From NCBI GenBank assembly GCA_020724765.1, contig DYGJ01000005.1:1-34800 (forward strand): a stretch of 34,800 nt of DNA, written 5' to 3'. Each line of letters opens with the position of its first letter. The first letter of the stretch is position 1. This stretch comes from Thermotoga sp. (GTDB taxonomy: Bacteria > Bipolaricaulota > Bipolaricaulia > Bipolaricaulales > Bipolaricaulaceae). A model generated the notes under the pieces. It was not told where the DNA came from. It did not search any database and was given only the letters and a program-made list of their open reading frames with translations. This document shows positions 1 to 8,315 of the stretch, one piece after another. A program made the position numbers and the translations under genes.

Positions 1-1
1 T

Positions 2-349
2 GCCGCGCTCGCCGCGGTTCCGGGCCCGGTGGTGCTGATCCTTGGGGGGCGCCACAAACGGGGCGGCTACGAAGCTCTCATCCCCGTCCTACGCGGCCGG
101 GTGCGCATGTGCATCCTGATCGGCGAGTCGCAGGCGTACTTTGCTGACCTGCTCGCTTCGGGGGAGGTTCCGTATGAGATGGCCAGCGACCCCAGCGACG
201 CCCTGCGCCAGGCGTACCGTGTCGCTCGACCGGGCGACACGGTACTCCTCTCGCCGGCGTGCGCCAGCTTCGACCAGTTCCGAGACTACGCCCAACGGGG
301 CGAACTCTTCCAGAGAGCGTTCTTCGCTCTCGATCTCGATATGGAGTAG
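2..349 (+). CDS. murD: UDP-N-acetylmuramoylalanine--D-glutamate ligase, C-terminal end (partial)
   Basis: This is the 3' part of murD, the cytoplasmic Mur ligase that adds D-glutamate to UDP-MurNAc-L-Ala using ATP. The reading frame is already open at the window's edge, so the start and the ATP-binding and central domains lie outside. About 115 codons are visible. They contain a [12 protein letters not shown] stretch that matches the usual GG-D/H-K-G segment of the MurD C-terminal domain. They also contain [22 protein letters not shown], the family's characteristic C-terminal signature, followed by a few acidic residues and a TAG stop. Its place directly before ftsW, murG and murC is the normal dcw order, which supports the call. 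Only the truncation limits confidence. Confidence 0.93.
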   Translation, partial: AALAAVPGPVVLILGGRHKRGGYEALIPVLRGRVRMCILIGESQAYFADLLASGEVPYEMASDPSDALRQAYRVARPGDTVLLSPACASFDQFRDYAQRGELFQRAFFALDLDME

Positions 350-360
350 TAGGGGGTCTC

Positions 361-380
361 TGTCCCCTGCTCGGGGGACA
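361..380 (+). other. Short hairpin between murD and ftsW
   Basis: TGTCCCC and GGGGACA form a perfect 7-bp stem around a 6-nt loop in the 99-nt gap after murD. No T-run follows, so a strong intrinsic terminator is unlikely. It may be a processing or attenuation hairpin within the dcw transcript. This is a weak call made from dyad symmetry only. Confidence 0.3.
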
Positions 381-448
381 CCGCGCACCTCTTCTCCGGA
401 ACGATAGCCGGGGGAGCTAACCCCGCGGTCCTTTGGCCGAAGGGACAT

Positions 449-1582
449 GTGCGCCACACTACCTTTGCCATGGGGAGCCTTGAGGGCAAGATCGCGGTGG
501 TCCTCGCTTTCTTGCTCTTGGCGGGTTTTCTGTTCGTCTACTCAGCGAGCTCTCCTCTGTCGCTGCGCCTGACCGGCGATGCGTGGTCGCTGCTCAAGCG
601 GCAGATCATCGGGGGAGTCCTCGGGTTGGCTGCCCTTGTCATCCTGTGGCGGGTGGACTACCACGTGTGGGCGAAGATCGATGACCTGTTGCTGGGAGGG
701 GCGTTCGTGCTCCTCATCCTTACCCTGGTTCCGCTGCTTGCGGAAGGGTCGCGCTGGTTGAGGCTCGGCCCGTTCCCGTTCCAGCCGTCCGAGATCGGCA
801 AGGTTGCCCTCGTGCTGTACGTGGCGGGATCCCTCGTCCGCCGCGGAGGTCGGCTCGCGCGATACCGGGAAGCGGTTCTCCCGTACGTGCTCGTGCTGGG
901 AATGTTCGGGCTCGTGCTCCTTCTGCAGCCGGATTCGGGGATGCTCCTCGTGTACACGGTCACGGTCGCGTTCCTCTTGTGGGTGGGGGGGGTTCCCGTG
1001 CGCCATCTCTTTGTCACCCTGCTCGGAACGCTTCCGGTGGCTGGCGTGGTGCTGTTCTTTGCGCGGTACAGGTTGGAGCGGTTCGCCGCGTTTCTCAACC
1101 CAGAACCGTACCGGGATACCTACGGGTACCAGACGTTTCAGTCGTTGCTTGCCGTGGGATCGGGAGGGGTGTTCGGTCGGGGGCTCGGCGCGTCGCGGGC
1201 GAAGCTGTTCTACCTCCCTGCGGCGCACAACGATTTCCTGTTCTCCGTAGTGGCCGAGGAAACGGGGCTCATCGGCTCGCTGTGCGTGATCGCTCTCCTG
1301 GGGTTTCTCGTGGTGTTGGGGTTTCGTGCTGCCCGCCAGGCTCCGGACAAACTGGGGGCACTCTATGCGTGGGGAGCTTCGTTCCTCCTTGGGTTCCAGG
1401 CTCTTCTCAACCTTGCGGTGGCGGTGGGGGTCGTGCCCGTGACCGGGTTGACCCTGCCCTTCTTGAGCTACGGTGGATCGTCGCTCATGGTGAGCCTGAT
1501 GCTCGGCGGGCTCATCCTCGGCGTGGCCCGCGCGAGCCGGAGGTCCACGGTGGGGGTTCTCGTCCCCGGGGTGCGAGGATGA
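449..1582 (+). CDS. ftsW: Peptidoglycan glycosyltransferase FtsW (SEDS family)
   Basis: This is a SEDS-family membrane enzyme of 377 residues that polymerises lipid II at the septum with a class B PBP. It shows roughly ten hydrophobic segments. SEDS signatures are present: FQPSEIGKVAL (about 111-121), LLQPDSGM (about 158-165), AHNDFLFSVVAEETG (about 259-273, whose Asp262 aligns with the catalytic Asp) and PFLSYGGSSL (about 337-346). Position within murD-murG-murC favours FtsW over RodA. The start used is GTG 449, preceded by GAAGGGA with only about 3 nt spacing; ATG 470 is an alternative giving MGSLEGK. The stop overlaps the murG start (ATGA), so the two are translationally coupled. No PBP gene is in the window. 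Confidence 0.93.
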   Translation: MRHTTFAMGSLEGKIAVVLAFLLLAGFLFVYSASSPLSLRLTGDAWSLLKRQIIGGVLGLAALVILWRVDYHVWAKIDDLLLGGAFVLLILTLVPLLAEGSRWLRLGPFPFQPSEIGKVALVLYVAGSLVRRGGRLARYREAVLPYVLVLGMFGLVLLLQPDSGMLLVYTVTVAFLLWVGGVPVRHLFVTLLGTLPVAGVVLFFARYRLERFAAFLNPEPYRDTYGYQTFQSLLAVGSGGVFGRGLGASRAKLFYLPAAHNDFLFSVVAEETGLIGSLCVIALLGFLVVLGFRAARQAPDKLGALYAWGASFLLGFQALLNLAVAVGVVPVTGLTLPFLSYGGSSLMVSLMLGGLILGVARASRRSTVGVLVPGVRG

Positions 1583-2652
1583 AGGTTCTCGTGGCAGCGG
1601 GCGGCACGGGCGGCCATATCTACCCGGCACTGGCCGTGGTCGAGGAACTCCAGAACCGCGGCCTACTCTCTCGGATCGGTTGGGTCGGTGATCCCCATCG
1701 TCTCGAGGAAAGGGTTGTCCGTCGGCTTTCCTGGATGGAGTTCTATCCCCTTTCCTCTCATGGGATCGACCGCCGTCGACCGTGGACTTGGCCGGGTTCT
1801 CTTCTACGAACAATGGGAGGGCTTCTGCGCGCGATCGCCATCGTACGCCGATTCGAACCGGACGTCGTGTTCGGAACCGGCGGACACGCCGCGTTTTCTC
1901 CCTTGGTGGCGGCATGGTTTCTCCGTATCCCGACGGTGATTCATGAGCAGAATGCGCGGATGGGGCTCAGCAACCGGCTTCTGGCTCGAATTGCGGATCG
2001 TGTGCTTCTCTCGTACCCGGAGACCCATGGCGTCCCCCCGCGGGCGCGGGCCGAGGTTACGGGGAACCCCGTGCGAAACGAGGTAAACAGCGTTCCCCCC
2101 CAACTCGGGGGCGAGTTGCTGGTCGTGGGGGGGTCCCAGGGTTCGCGATGCTTGATCGAGGCCATGCTCCGCGCCGCTCCCGAGTTGGCACGAACCCCGC
2201 GACTTCGGATGCGAGTTGTTGTGGGAAACGCTGCTCCAGTGGAGGACGTAGCGGAATCCCTTGCAAGAGCCGGGGTGACGGCCGAGGTCGTGAGGTACGT
2301 CGAGCCGTTTGCCGACGCCCTGGCCGAGGCCCGGCTCGTTGTGGCGCGGGCGGGAGCGACAACCGTGGCCGAGGTGGCAGCGGCCGGGCGGCCAACGGTG
2401 TTCGTCCCGTGGAACGGAGCGGCGAACAGGCACCAGCACGCCAACGCACGGGTGATGGCCCGTAGCGGGGGGTGTCTTGTGCTGACGGAAGAGGTTGCTC
2501 TTCGTGGGTTGGGGGAACTCGTGACGGAGCTGTGGGCCGATGACCTGAAACTTCGCGACATGGCCTCGGCGGCCCGGGCCCTGGCCCGGCCGGATGCCGG
2601 CCGAAGGGTAGCGGAGGCACTTCTCGCACTCGTGGAGGACAAACGAACATGA
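1579..2652 (+). CDS. murG: Undecaprenyl-PP-MurNAc-pentapeptide-UDPGlcNAc GlcNAc transferase
   Basis: MurG is a GT28 glycosyltransferase on the cytoplasmic membrane face. It adds GlcNAc to lipid I to make lipid II. The protein is 357 residues, the usual length. GGTGGH at residues 8-13 is the N-terminal diphosphate-binding loop. FGTGGHAAFSP and HEQNARMGLSNR follow in the acceptor half. GGSQGSR and ARAGATTVAEVAAAGRPTVFVPW mark the UDP-GlcNAc-binding C-terminal half. The start ATG 1579 lies inside the ftsW stop as ATGA, and the stop overlaps the murC start in the same way, so it is part of a tightly coupled operon. A longer frame upstream exists but is only the shadow of ftsW. GGSQGS has Ser where Ala is common (GGSQGA), a conservative change. 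Confidence 0.96.
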   Translation: MKVLVAAGGTGGHIYPALAVVEELQNRGLLSRIGWVGDPHRLEERVVRRLSWMEFYPLSSHGIDRRRPWTWPGSLLRTMGGLLRAIAIVRRFEPDVVFGTGGHAAFSPLVAAWFLRIPTVIHEQNARMGLSNRLLARIADRVLLSYPETHGVPPRARAEVTGNPVRNEVNSVPPQLGGELLVVGGSQGSRCLIEAMLRAAPELARTPRLRMRVVVGNAAPVEDVAESLARAGVTAEVVRYVEPFADALAEARLVVARAGATTVAEVAAAGRPTVFVPWNGAANRHQHANARVMARSGGCLVLTEEVALRGLGELVTELWADDLKLRDMASAARALARPDAGRRVAEALLALVEDKRT

Positions 2653-4001
2653 GCGGATTCACAGGGCGAGTTCACCTCGTGGGGATTGGGGGGGACGGGA
2701 TGTCCGCCTTGGCGCAGCTTCTGCGGGAAGGCGGAGTGAGCGTTTCTGGATCGGATATCCGGGACTCCTTACGCACCGCAGGCTTGCGGGCGTGGGCTGA
2801 CGTACACGTGGGGCACCGGGCGGAGAACGTACCGCAACGCGTGAATGCCATTGTCTACTCGTCCGCCGTCTCGTTTCTGAACCCGGAGATCCGGGCGGCA
2901 CACGACATCCCCCGGTGGCCGCGTCTCCCAGCGTTGGGAGAGGTCATCCGCGGACGTGAACTGGTAGCCGTGGTCGGAACCCACGGCAAGACAACCACCG
3001 CCAGTTGGGCTGCTCACCTCGTCACCACAGTCACGGGGGAGGGTGGGTACTACGTGGGAGGGGAGGTACCGGGCTCCCCGTCGGCGAGCCTTGGGAAGGG
3101 GAAGACGTTTGTGGCCGAAGTGGATGAGTCCGACGGTCGGTTTGTCGGTCTCTCTCCCCATGTGGCTGTTCTCACCTCAGTAGACACGGACCACATCGGA
3201 ACCTACGGTGGGTTCAACGGGTTGCGGCGGGCGTTCAGCCGGTTTGTCGGTCGTGCGAACCGGCTGGCCGTGTGTGCCGACGATCCGGTCGCACTCGATG
3301 CGGCGCGTTCACGGCGTATTCCCCTGACCTACGGGTTCTCCCCCAGGGCCGACTTGCGCGCTGTGGCGACGGAGTACCGACGGGAGAAGTCGAGCTTCGA
3401 GGTTCTTCTTCATGGGAAGCGGGCGGGAGAGGTCGAAGTCCCCGGGCCTGGTCCGCACAACGTGCGCAACGCACTGGGCGCGATCGCCGCTGGGGCCCTC
3501 CTCGGCATCCCGGTGCACGATCTCCTGCCAGCGCTCCCCACGGCTGCGCGACCTCGTCGACGGCTCGAGGTCCTCGAGGAGAACGGGTACCTCGTGGTGG
3601 ACGACTACGCTCACCATCCGACTGAGGTCGCGGCTGGCCTTGCCGCGCTGCGGTTGGGGTGGCCGGATCGACGGATCGTGGCGATCTTCCAGCCGCACCG
3701 CTATTCCCGGACCAAGACGCTAGCGAGTGCGTTTGGGTCAGTGCTATCTCGCGCCGATCAGGTTGTGGTATCGCGGGTCTATCCGGCATTCGAACGGCCG
3801 ATTCCCGGGGTCAGTGGACGGGAGGTGGCGGAGGCGGTCTCCGGTGCCGGGGGGAACGCTGTGTACCGGGACAGCTTAGGCGCAGCGATGGAAGCAGCGG
3901 CGGAAACGATCCAGCCTGGGGACGTGGTGGCGTGTTTCGGCGCGGGGGATATATGGAAGCTGGCGCGGGAGATGGCGCACGGGCTCTCCTACGGATCCTG
4001 A
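2649..4001 (+). CDS. murC: UDP-N-acetylmuramate--L-alanine ligase
   Basis: MurC catalyses the first amino-acid addition to UDP-MurNAc (L-Ala, ATP-dependent) in the cytoplasm. The protein has 450 residues. The N-terminal Rossmann segment reads VHLVGIGGDGMSALA and binds UDP-MurNAc; most homologues have GGIGMS, so the Asp at position 16 is slightly unusual. VVGTHGKTTTASW at about 108-120 is the Mur-ligase ATP P-loop. VDTDHIGTYGGFN and DDYAHHPTEVAAGL (with the HH motif) are typical of MurC, as is FQPHRYSRT near the C-terminal domain. The ATG overlaps the murG stop (ATGA). The 3' end overlaps murB by about 49 nt if the murB start chosen here is right. Confidence 0.96.
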   Translation: MSGFTGRVHLVGIGGDGMSALAQLLREGGVSVSGSDIRDSLRTAGLRAWADVHVGHRAENVPQRVNAIVYSSAVSFLNPEIRAAHDIPRWPRLPALGEVIRGRELVAVVGTHGKTTTASWAAHLVTTVTGEGGYYVGGEVPGSPSASLGKGKTFVAEVDESDGRFVGLSPHVAVLTSVDTDHIGTYGGFNGLRRAFSRFVGRANRLAVCADDPVALDAARSRRIPLTYGFSPRADLRAVATEYRREKSSFEVLLHGKRAGEVEVPGPGPHNVRNALGAIAAGALLGIPVHDLLPALPTAARPRRRLEVLEENGYLVVDDYAHHPTEVAAGLAALRLGWPDRRIVAIFQPHRYSRTKTLASAFGSVLSRADQVVVSRVYPAFERPIPGVSGREVAEAVSGAGGNAVYRDSLGAAMEAAAETIQPGDVVACFGAGDIWKLAREMAHGLSYGS

Positions 4002-4837
4002 GAAGTCTTCCGGGCGAACTACGGGTGCAGGAACCGCTCGCTCCCCATACCACGTTTCGGATTGGTGGGAGGGCCTTCGCCCTGTACCGGCCGACCACGG
4101 AGAGCGCGTTGGCCGAGGCCGTGGTCCGAGCCCGGACCCACGGATTCCCGTGGCGCATGGTGGGCGGGGGGTCCAAACTTCTTGTCCCGGATCGCGGGTT
4201 CCCCGGCCTCGTCGTATCCACCACGGGATTAGGCGCCTGGCACGAGGACGAGGGGGTGTTGTCGGTCGGAGCGGGTGTGCCCTTGGCGCGGGTGGCGCGT
4301 TGGGGAGCGTGGAAGCTTGCTGGGATCCCAGGAACGGTGGGTGGCGCCGTAGCGATGAACGCGGGAACGAAGCACGGAGCGATCGCTGAACAGGTGGCTT
4401 GGGTGCAAGCCCTCCTGCCCACAGGGCGCGTTCACACCTTCTCCCCTAAGGAGTGTGGCTTCACCTATCGGGACTCGGTGTTTCGCCGGCTGCGCCTGCC
4501 GGTGCTCGCGGTCGGCCTGCGACCGCAACTGCGGAAAGATCTGGCTCCCCTTCTGGTCGAGCGGGCTCGGAGCCAGCCCCTGGGTGTTCCGTCCGCTGGG
4601 TGCGTGTTCCGGAATCCCGCGGACGGGCGATCTGCAGGCTGGCTGATTGACCAGTGTGGACTCAAGGGCGCACGCATTGGCGATGCCGTGGTCTCAGAGC
4701 GACATGCCAACTTCATCTGCAACCTCGGTCGGGCGCGCGCCGTGGATGTCCTGGAGTTGGTCGATCAGGTTCAGCATTGCGTGGTCAGCCGGTTCGGGGT
4801 ATGGCTCAGCCTGGAGCTTGAGGTCGTGGGGGAGTGA
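3953..4837 (+). CDS. murB: UDP-N-acetylmuramate dehydrogenase (enolpyruvylglucosamine reductase)
   Basis: MurB is an FAD-dependent cytoplasmic enzyme that reduces UDP-GlcNAc-enolpyruvate to UDP-MurNAc with NADPH. With the ATG at 3953 the protein has 294 residues. That gives the usual short leader before PLAPHTTFRIGG. GTG 4025 is an alternative start that would remove the leader helix. FAD-binding PCMH-type features include VGGGSKLLVPD, GIPGTVGGAVAMNAG and TYRDSVF (Arg173 matches the catalytic Arg). The proton-donor site reads SAGCVFRNP, with Cys217 where Ser occurs in E. coli MurB (Ser229). A C-terminal Glu in LELEV matches the third catalytic residue. The gene overlaps murC at its 5' end and ftsQ at its 3' end (GTGA). 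Confidence 0.93.
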   Translation: MEAGAGDGARALLRILRSLPGELRVQEPLAPHTTFRIGGRAFALYRPTTESALAEAVVRARTHGFPWRMVGGGSKLLVPDRGFPGLVVSTTGLGAWHEDEGVLSVGAGVPLARVARWGAWKLAGIPGTVGGAVAMNAGTKHGAIAEQVAWVQALLPTGRVHTFSPKECGFTYRDSVFRRLRLPVLAVGLRPQLRKDLAPLLVERARSQPLGVPSAGCVFRNPADGRSAGWLIDQCGLKGARIGDAVVSERHANFICNLGRARAVDVLELVDQVQHCVVSRFGVWLSLELEVVGE

Positions 4838-5502
4838 TCCGGGCGATACGCCTCGGGTGCGTGTGTTGTTCTATTCTCATCGTTGTTTGCGCGGCACTTC
4901 GCTGGGGCGGATGGTGGTGCGTGGAGGAGGTGTGGGTCTCCCCGACGCGTTACGTCGTGGCCGAACAGTTGACAGGGATTCTGCTCGGTGCTAATGTACT
5001 TCGATTACAAACGGGGGAAATCGCCGATGGGATTCGGAACGACCCTCGGGTTTTAGAGACGAAGATTCGGGTTCGCCCGTTCTGGAAGCGGGTGGAAGTG
5101 GAGATCAAAGAGAGGGAACCGACGGTGCAGGTAGGGCTGCGAGGCGGGGCGGCGGTGTGGGTGGATGCCGAGGGGTTCATCCTCGAGCCAGCGACAGCAC
5201 CTGTCGTGGTGGGGGCTGCCCGAGCAGGCGAGCGGGTAGCTTCCGAAGCCGTGTACGCTGCCCGCGTTGTGGCTCGCCTGAGCCCCGGGGTGAGGGAGAA
5301 GTTCACGACGTTTGATATAACCGATCCCACCAATGTCATCGCCAGTGGTGACAGGTCCCCCACCCTTCTGTTGGGGGAGATTGGCCAACTGAGGGACCAT
5401 CTTGCTATCCTGGAGGATCTATGGGAGCGATGGAGGCTTGCCGAGTGCGCCATGGTAGATTTTCGCGTTGGCGACGAGGTGATCCTGAAGCGCAAACGAT
5501 GA
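4834..5502 (+). CDS. ftsQ: Cell division protein FtsQ/DivIB-like
   Basis: This is a 222-residue bitopic membrane protein. It has a short cytoplasmic tail, one membrane segment at about residues 7-26, and a periplasmic POTRA-type domain. The domain shows the family pattern: VEEVWVSPTRYVV, then a GANVLRL turn, then NDPRVLETKIRVRPFWKRVEVEIKEREPTV. Sequence conservation in FtsQ is low, so the call rests on this pattern, size, topology and position between murB and ftsA, which is the standard dcw location. FtsQ scaffolds FtsB/FtsL in the divisome. The start is GTG 4834, overlapping the murB stop (GTGA). The membrane-proximal part is rich in Cys and Trp, which is unusual but not disqualifying. Confidence 0.87.
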   Translation: MIRAIRLGCVCCSILIVVCAALRWGGWWCVEEVWVSPTRYVVAEQLTGILLGANVLRLQTGEIADGIRNDPRVLETKIRVRPFWKRVEVEIKEREPTVQVGLRGGAAVWVDAEGFILEPATAPVVVGAARAGERVASEAVYAARVVARLSPGVREKFTTFDITDPTNVIASGDRSPTLLLGEIGQLRDHLAILEDLWERWRLAECAMVDFRVGDEVILKRKR

Positions 5503-5515
5503 GGGTGGTGGTTCG

Positions 5516-6751
5516 ATGAGGCGGGAGCGGCTGATGGTGGGGTTGGATGTCGGGACGACCAAGGTGGCCTGTCTGGTGGCCAACGTGGTCGACGAGTACA
5601 TCGAGGTCATCGGTCTGGGGACATCTCCCTCACGGGGGTTGGAGAAGGGTGTTGTGGTCGATATCGGGCGCACCATCCAGTCCATCCGCAAAGCGGTGGA
5701 GGAAGCGGAGAACATGGCCGATGTGCGTGTCCAGAACGCCTACGTCGGCATTGCGGGTAAGCACATCCGTTCTCTCAACAACTCGGCGACCGTGTCCATC
5801 ACCCGGCCCGATCGGATCATCACCGCGGAGGACGTGCGGCGGGTGGTGGAAGCAGCGCGGACGATGCCCCTCTCTCCGGATGTCGAACTCATTCACGTCA
5901 TCCCTCGGCAGTACATCGTGGACGGTCAGGAGGGGATCACCGATCCGGTGGGTATGACTGGCACCCGCCTCGAGGTGGACGTGCACATCGTGCTCGGGTC
6001 GGTGACCGCGGTTCACAATCTCGTGCGGTGCGTGGAGGCCGTAGGTATTGGCATCTCCCAGATCGTGCTCGAGCCGCTGGCCTCGGCGATGGCGGTCCTC
6101 TCCTCTGCGGAGAAGGAGTTGGGGGTGGTGCTCCTCGACTCGGGCGGGGGAACGACGGACATCTCCGTGTTCCGCGGCGGCGACATCTGGTTCTCGAAGA
6201 CGATCCCCATCGCCGGGGAGCACATCACGAACGACATCACCGTCGGGCTGCAGACTCCAATCGAGGAAGCGGAGCGGATCAAGAAGCAGTACGGAACTTG
6301 CCTTGTGGACTCGGTGGGCGACGACGAGAAGATCGATGTGGCAACGATCGGCGGGGAGAGTACGAAACAGGTGTCGCGGAAGAAACTGGCCAAGGTCATT
6401 GAGCCTCGGGTGGAGGAGATCCTCGATCTGGCGATCCAGGAGGTCGAGGACGCGGGGTACCGCGACCTGATCCCGGCGGGGGTGGTCATCACGGGCGGGA
6501 CGTCCCAGCTCAACGGGATGTCCGAGTACATCGAGCGACGCTACGGACTGCCCTCCCGCGTGGGGAGCCTGCCGCAGGGGATCCACGGTCTGCGCGACAT
6601 CGTGGAGTCCCCGATCTACGCCACCGGGATCGGGCTCCTCAAGTATGCGGTGGAAACCCGGGACTTCGTGCCGTCCAAGCGCTCGCGGGGATCCTCCAAG
6701 GGGATGCTGGGGAAGATGCTGGGATGGTTCCGCAAGTTCCTGCGGGGGTGA
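5516..6751 (+). CDS. ftsA: Cell division protein FtsA (actin-like membrane tether for FtsZ)
   Basis: FtsA is an actin/HSP70-fold ATPase of 411 residues that links FtsZ filaments to the membrane. Phosphate-1 motif GLDVGTTKVACLVA lies at the N-terminus. The 1C insertion characteristic of FtsA (about residues 85-165) includes VELIHVIPRQYIVDG. Phosphate-2 is LLDSGGGTTDISVF, and the adenosine motif is VVITGGTSQLNGM. A basic amphipathic C-terminal helix, MLGKMLGWFRKFLRG, is the membrane-targeting sequence. The ATG at 5516 lies 13 nt after ftsQ behind a G-rich GAGGGTGG ribosome-binding region. ftsZ follows after 7 nt, so the pair is co-transcribed and probably co-translated. Confidence 0.96.
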   Translation: MRRERLMVGLDVGTTKVACLVANVVDEYIEVIGLGTSPSRGLEKGVVVDIGRTIQSIRKAVEEAENMADVRVQNAYVGIAGKHIRSLNNSATVSITRPDRIITAEDVRRVVEAARTMPLSPDVELIHVIPRQYIVDGQEGITDPVGMTGTRLEVDVHIVLGSVTAVHNLVRCVEAVGIGISQIVLEPLASAMAVLSSAEKELGVVLLDSGGGTTDISVFRGGDIWFSKTIPIAGEHITNDITVGLQTPIEEAERIKKQYGTCLVDSVGDDEKIDVATIGGESTKQVSRKKLAKVIEPRVEEILDLAIQEVEDAGYRDLIPAGVVITGGTSQLNGMSEYIERRYGLPSRVGSLPQGIHGLRDIVESPIYATGIGLLKYAVETRDFVPSKRSRGSSKGMLGKMLGWFRKFLRG

Positions 6752-6758
6752 GCGGGGG

Positions 6759-7820
6759 ATGATGGGGGAGAGCCCAGCTAAGATCATGGTGGTGGGGGTG
6801 GGCGGAGGTGGCGGGAATGCCGTCAGCCGCATGGTCCAAGCAGGGCTGGTTGGCGTCGAACTCGTGGTGATGAACACCGACGCCCAGGTGTTGGAGATGA
6901 TCGAGGCCCAACGCCACCTGCAGCTGGGAGGCAAGCGCACGGGAGGACTGGGAGCAGGGGGAGACCCAGAGGTGGGACGCGAGGCGGCCGAGGAGTCCCG
7001 TGATGAGATCGCTGATCTGCTCGATGGGTTGGACATGGTGTTCATCACTGCCGGAATGGGTGGCGGGACCGGGACGGGTGGCGCACCGGTTGTCGCCGAG
7101 ATCGCCAAAGAGCTGGGCATCCTCACCGTGGGGATCGTCACCCGGCCGTTCTCGTTCGAAGGCCTCGCTCGATCCCAGCGTGCAGAGAGAGGTCTGCAGC
7201 AGCTTGCACGGAACGTAGACGCGATCATCACCATTTCCAATGACCGTCTGCTCAAGGTCGCCCCCCACGAGATGCCCCTCACCCGGGCATTCGAACTCGT
7301 GGACGAGGTTCTCCGCCAAGGAGTGCAGGGGGTGACCGAGCTCATCACCGTCCCCGGGCTCATCAACCTCGACTTCGCCGATGTCGAGGCGGTCCTGCGC
7401 GGGGCGGGAACCGCCCTCATGGGGATTGGCGAAGCCGATGGCGACAACAAGACGCGCGAGGCGGCCCGCAAGTCCATCTCTTCACCCCTCCTTGACTTCA
7501 GCGTGAAGGGTGCGAAGAAAGCGATCCTCAACATCACCGGCGGCGAGGACCTGACCCTGGAAGAGGTCACTGCGGCGGCCGGGGCGATTCAGGAAGCCCT
7601 GTCCGACAAGGCCGACCTCATTTTTGGCGCCGCGATTCGGGAAGGGATGCAGAAGGCCAAGGTGACCGTGATCGCCACCGGGTTCGCCGCGGTCCAGAGC
7701 GGCGAGATCATGGATACCGAAGAAGAGGTCGTCCTGGAGCGGCTGGAGCGGGAGGGTATCCGCGACGACTACGACATCCCCACGTTCCTTCGTCGCGCCC
7801 GTCGCCAGGAAGGCTCGTAG
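6759..7820 (+). CDS. ftsZ: Cell division protein FtsZ (tubulin-like GTPase)
   Basis: FtsZ polymerises into the cytokinetic ring. The protein has 353 residues from ATG 6759 (a second ATG follows at 6762). VVGVGGGGGNAVSRM opens the GTP-binding domain and GGGTGTG at 101-107 is the tubulin signature. NLDFADVEAV at about 203-211 is the T7 synergy loop that completes the GTPase site of the next subunit. The C-terminal linker is very short, about 20-25 residues. It ends in DDYDIPTFLRRARR, the conserved tail peptide that binds FtsA. This is the last gene of the cluster; a repeat-rich region with strong hairpins begins about 60 nt downstream. Confidence 0.97.
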   Translation: MMGESPAKIMVVGVGGGGGNAVSRMVQAGLVGVELVVMNTDAQVLEMIEAQRHLQLGGKRTGGLGAGGDPEVGREAAEESRDEIADLLDGLDMVFITAGMGGGTGTGGAPVVAEIAKELGILTVGIVTRPFSFEGLARSQRAERGLQQLARNVDAIITISNDRLLKVAPHEMPLTRAFELVDEVLRQGVQGVTELITVPGLINLDFADVEAVLRGAGTALMGIGEADGDNKTREAARKSISSPLLDFSVKGAKKAILNITGGEDLTLEEVTAAAGAIQEALSDKADLIFGAAIREGMQKAKVTVIATGFAAVQSGEIMDTEEEVVLERLEREGIRDDYDIPTFLRRARRQEGS

Positions 7821-7880
7821 AGTTCACTGCCTCCCGCTGGGCCTTCGGCCACGCGGAGAAAATCGGATCCCCGCGGGTAC

Positions 7881-8100
7881 TTGTTTGCCGCCGAGGCACA
7901 GAGGACGCAGAGAAAACCAGTTCTGGAATTGAATCTGTAGCGTCGCAGCCTGTCTGCGACGAACGACCGTCGGGGATGAACCCCGACGGTCGTTAGGGTT
8001 TCATGCCCGACGTCCGTTGGGTTGGACGGTTCGTCGGTTGACGGTGGAACGGTCCGAGAAAAGGCCGTCGCAGACGAGCTGCGCCGCTACGGAACTCAAA
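7881..8100 (-). repeat. Composite intergenic repeat, copy 1
   Basis: This copy is in the opposite orientation to the copies at 10145-10480 and 18150-18497. Its left part (7881-7940) is the reverse complement of the right ends of those copies, sharing TCCAGAACTGG, TCTCTGCGT and CTCGGCGG blocks. Two hairpins follow. CGTCGCAG (7941-7948) pairs with CTGCGACG (7954-7961) around 5 nt. A perfect 14-bp stem (7962-7975 with 7981-7994) encloses an ATGAA loop. A further degenerate CGTCGCAG module follows to about 8095. The strong hairpins so close to ftsZ may also help end the dcw transcript, although there is no T-run. Confidence 0.75.
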
Positions 8101-8105
8101 GGCTC

Positions 8106-8298
8106 TCACCGCCGAGCGCGCGGAGAACGCGAGAACAGCCGGTCAACGGAAAACCCCACCACAAAAGACACCAAGGTCACGAAGAAGAACACCAGGCATG
8201 AACCCTGGGGTTGGGAACCCCCGAATCCCTTTGTGTTCTTCGTGCCCTGGGTGGTGGAGTCCGGGGTTGCTCTGCGATCTCGGCGTCCTCGGCGGTGA
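8106..8298. repeat. Nested inverted repeat, MITE-like (about 193 bp)
   Basis: TCACCGCCGAG (8106-8116) and CTCGGCGGTGA (8288-8298) form perfect 11-bp terminal inverted repeats. Inside them, CCACCAC (8156-8162) pairs with GTGGTGG (8251-8257), and CACGAAGAA near 8178 pairs with TTCTTCGTG near 8237. No convincing gene lies inside. The wording (repeated ACCAAGG-type and ACGAAGAA-type blocks) resembles interspersed inverted repeats found in many environmental bacterial genomes. Non-autonomous mobile origin is an inference; no flanking target duplication was identified. Confidence 0.55.
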
Positions 8299-8315
8299 AG
8301 CTGCAATACTTGGGT

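Noticed and set aside
542-1915. Minus-strand frame (457 codons) opposite ftsW/murG
   Set aside because: The translation is Arg/His/Pro/Glu-rich shadow sequence with no domain, antisense to motif-bearing ftsW and murG.
3659-3952. Upstream extension of the murB frame
   Set aside because: It lies entirely within murC and encodes Gly/Arg-rich shadow sequence. MurB homology begins after ATG 3953.
5630-7570. Long open frame on the minus strand (646 codons) across ftsA/ftsZ
   Set aside because: It is antisense to two unmistakable genes. Its translation is low-complexity (rich in Arg, Pro and Ser), as expected from the complement of GC-rich coding DNA.
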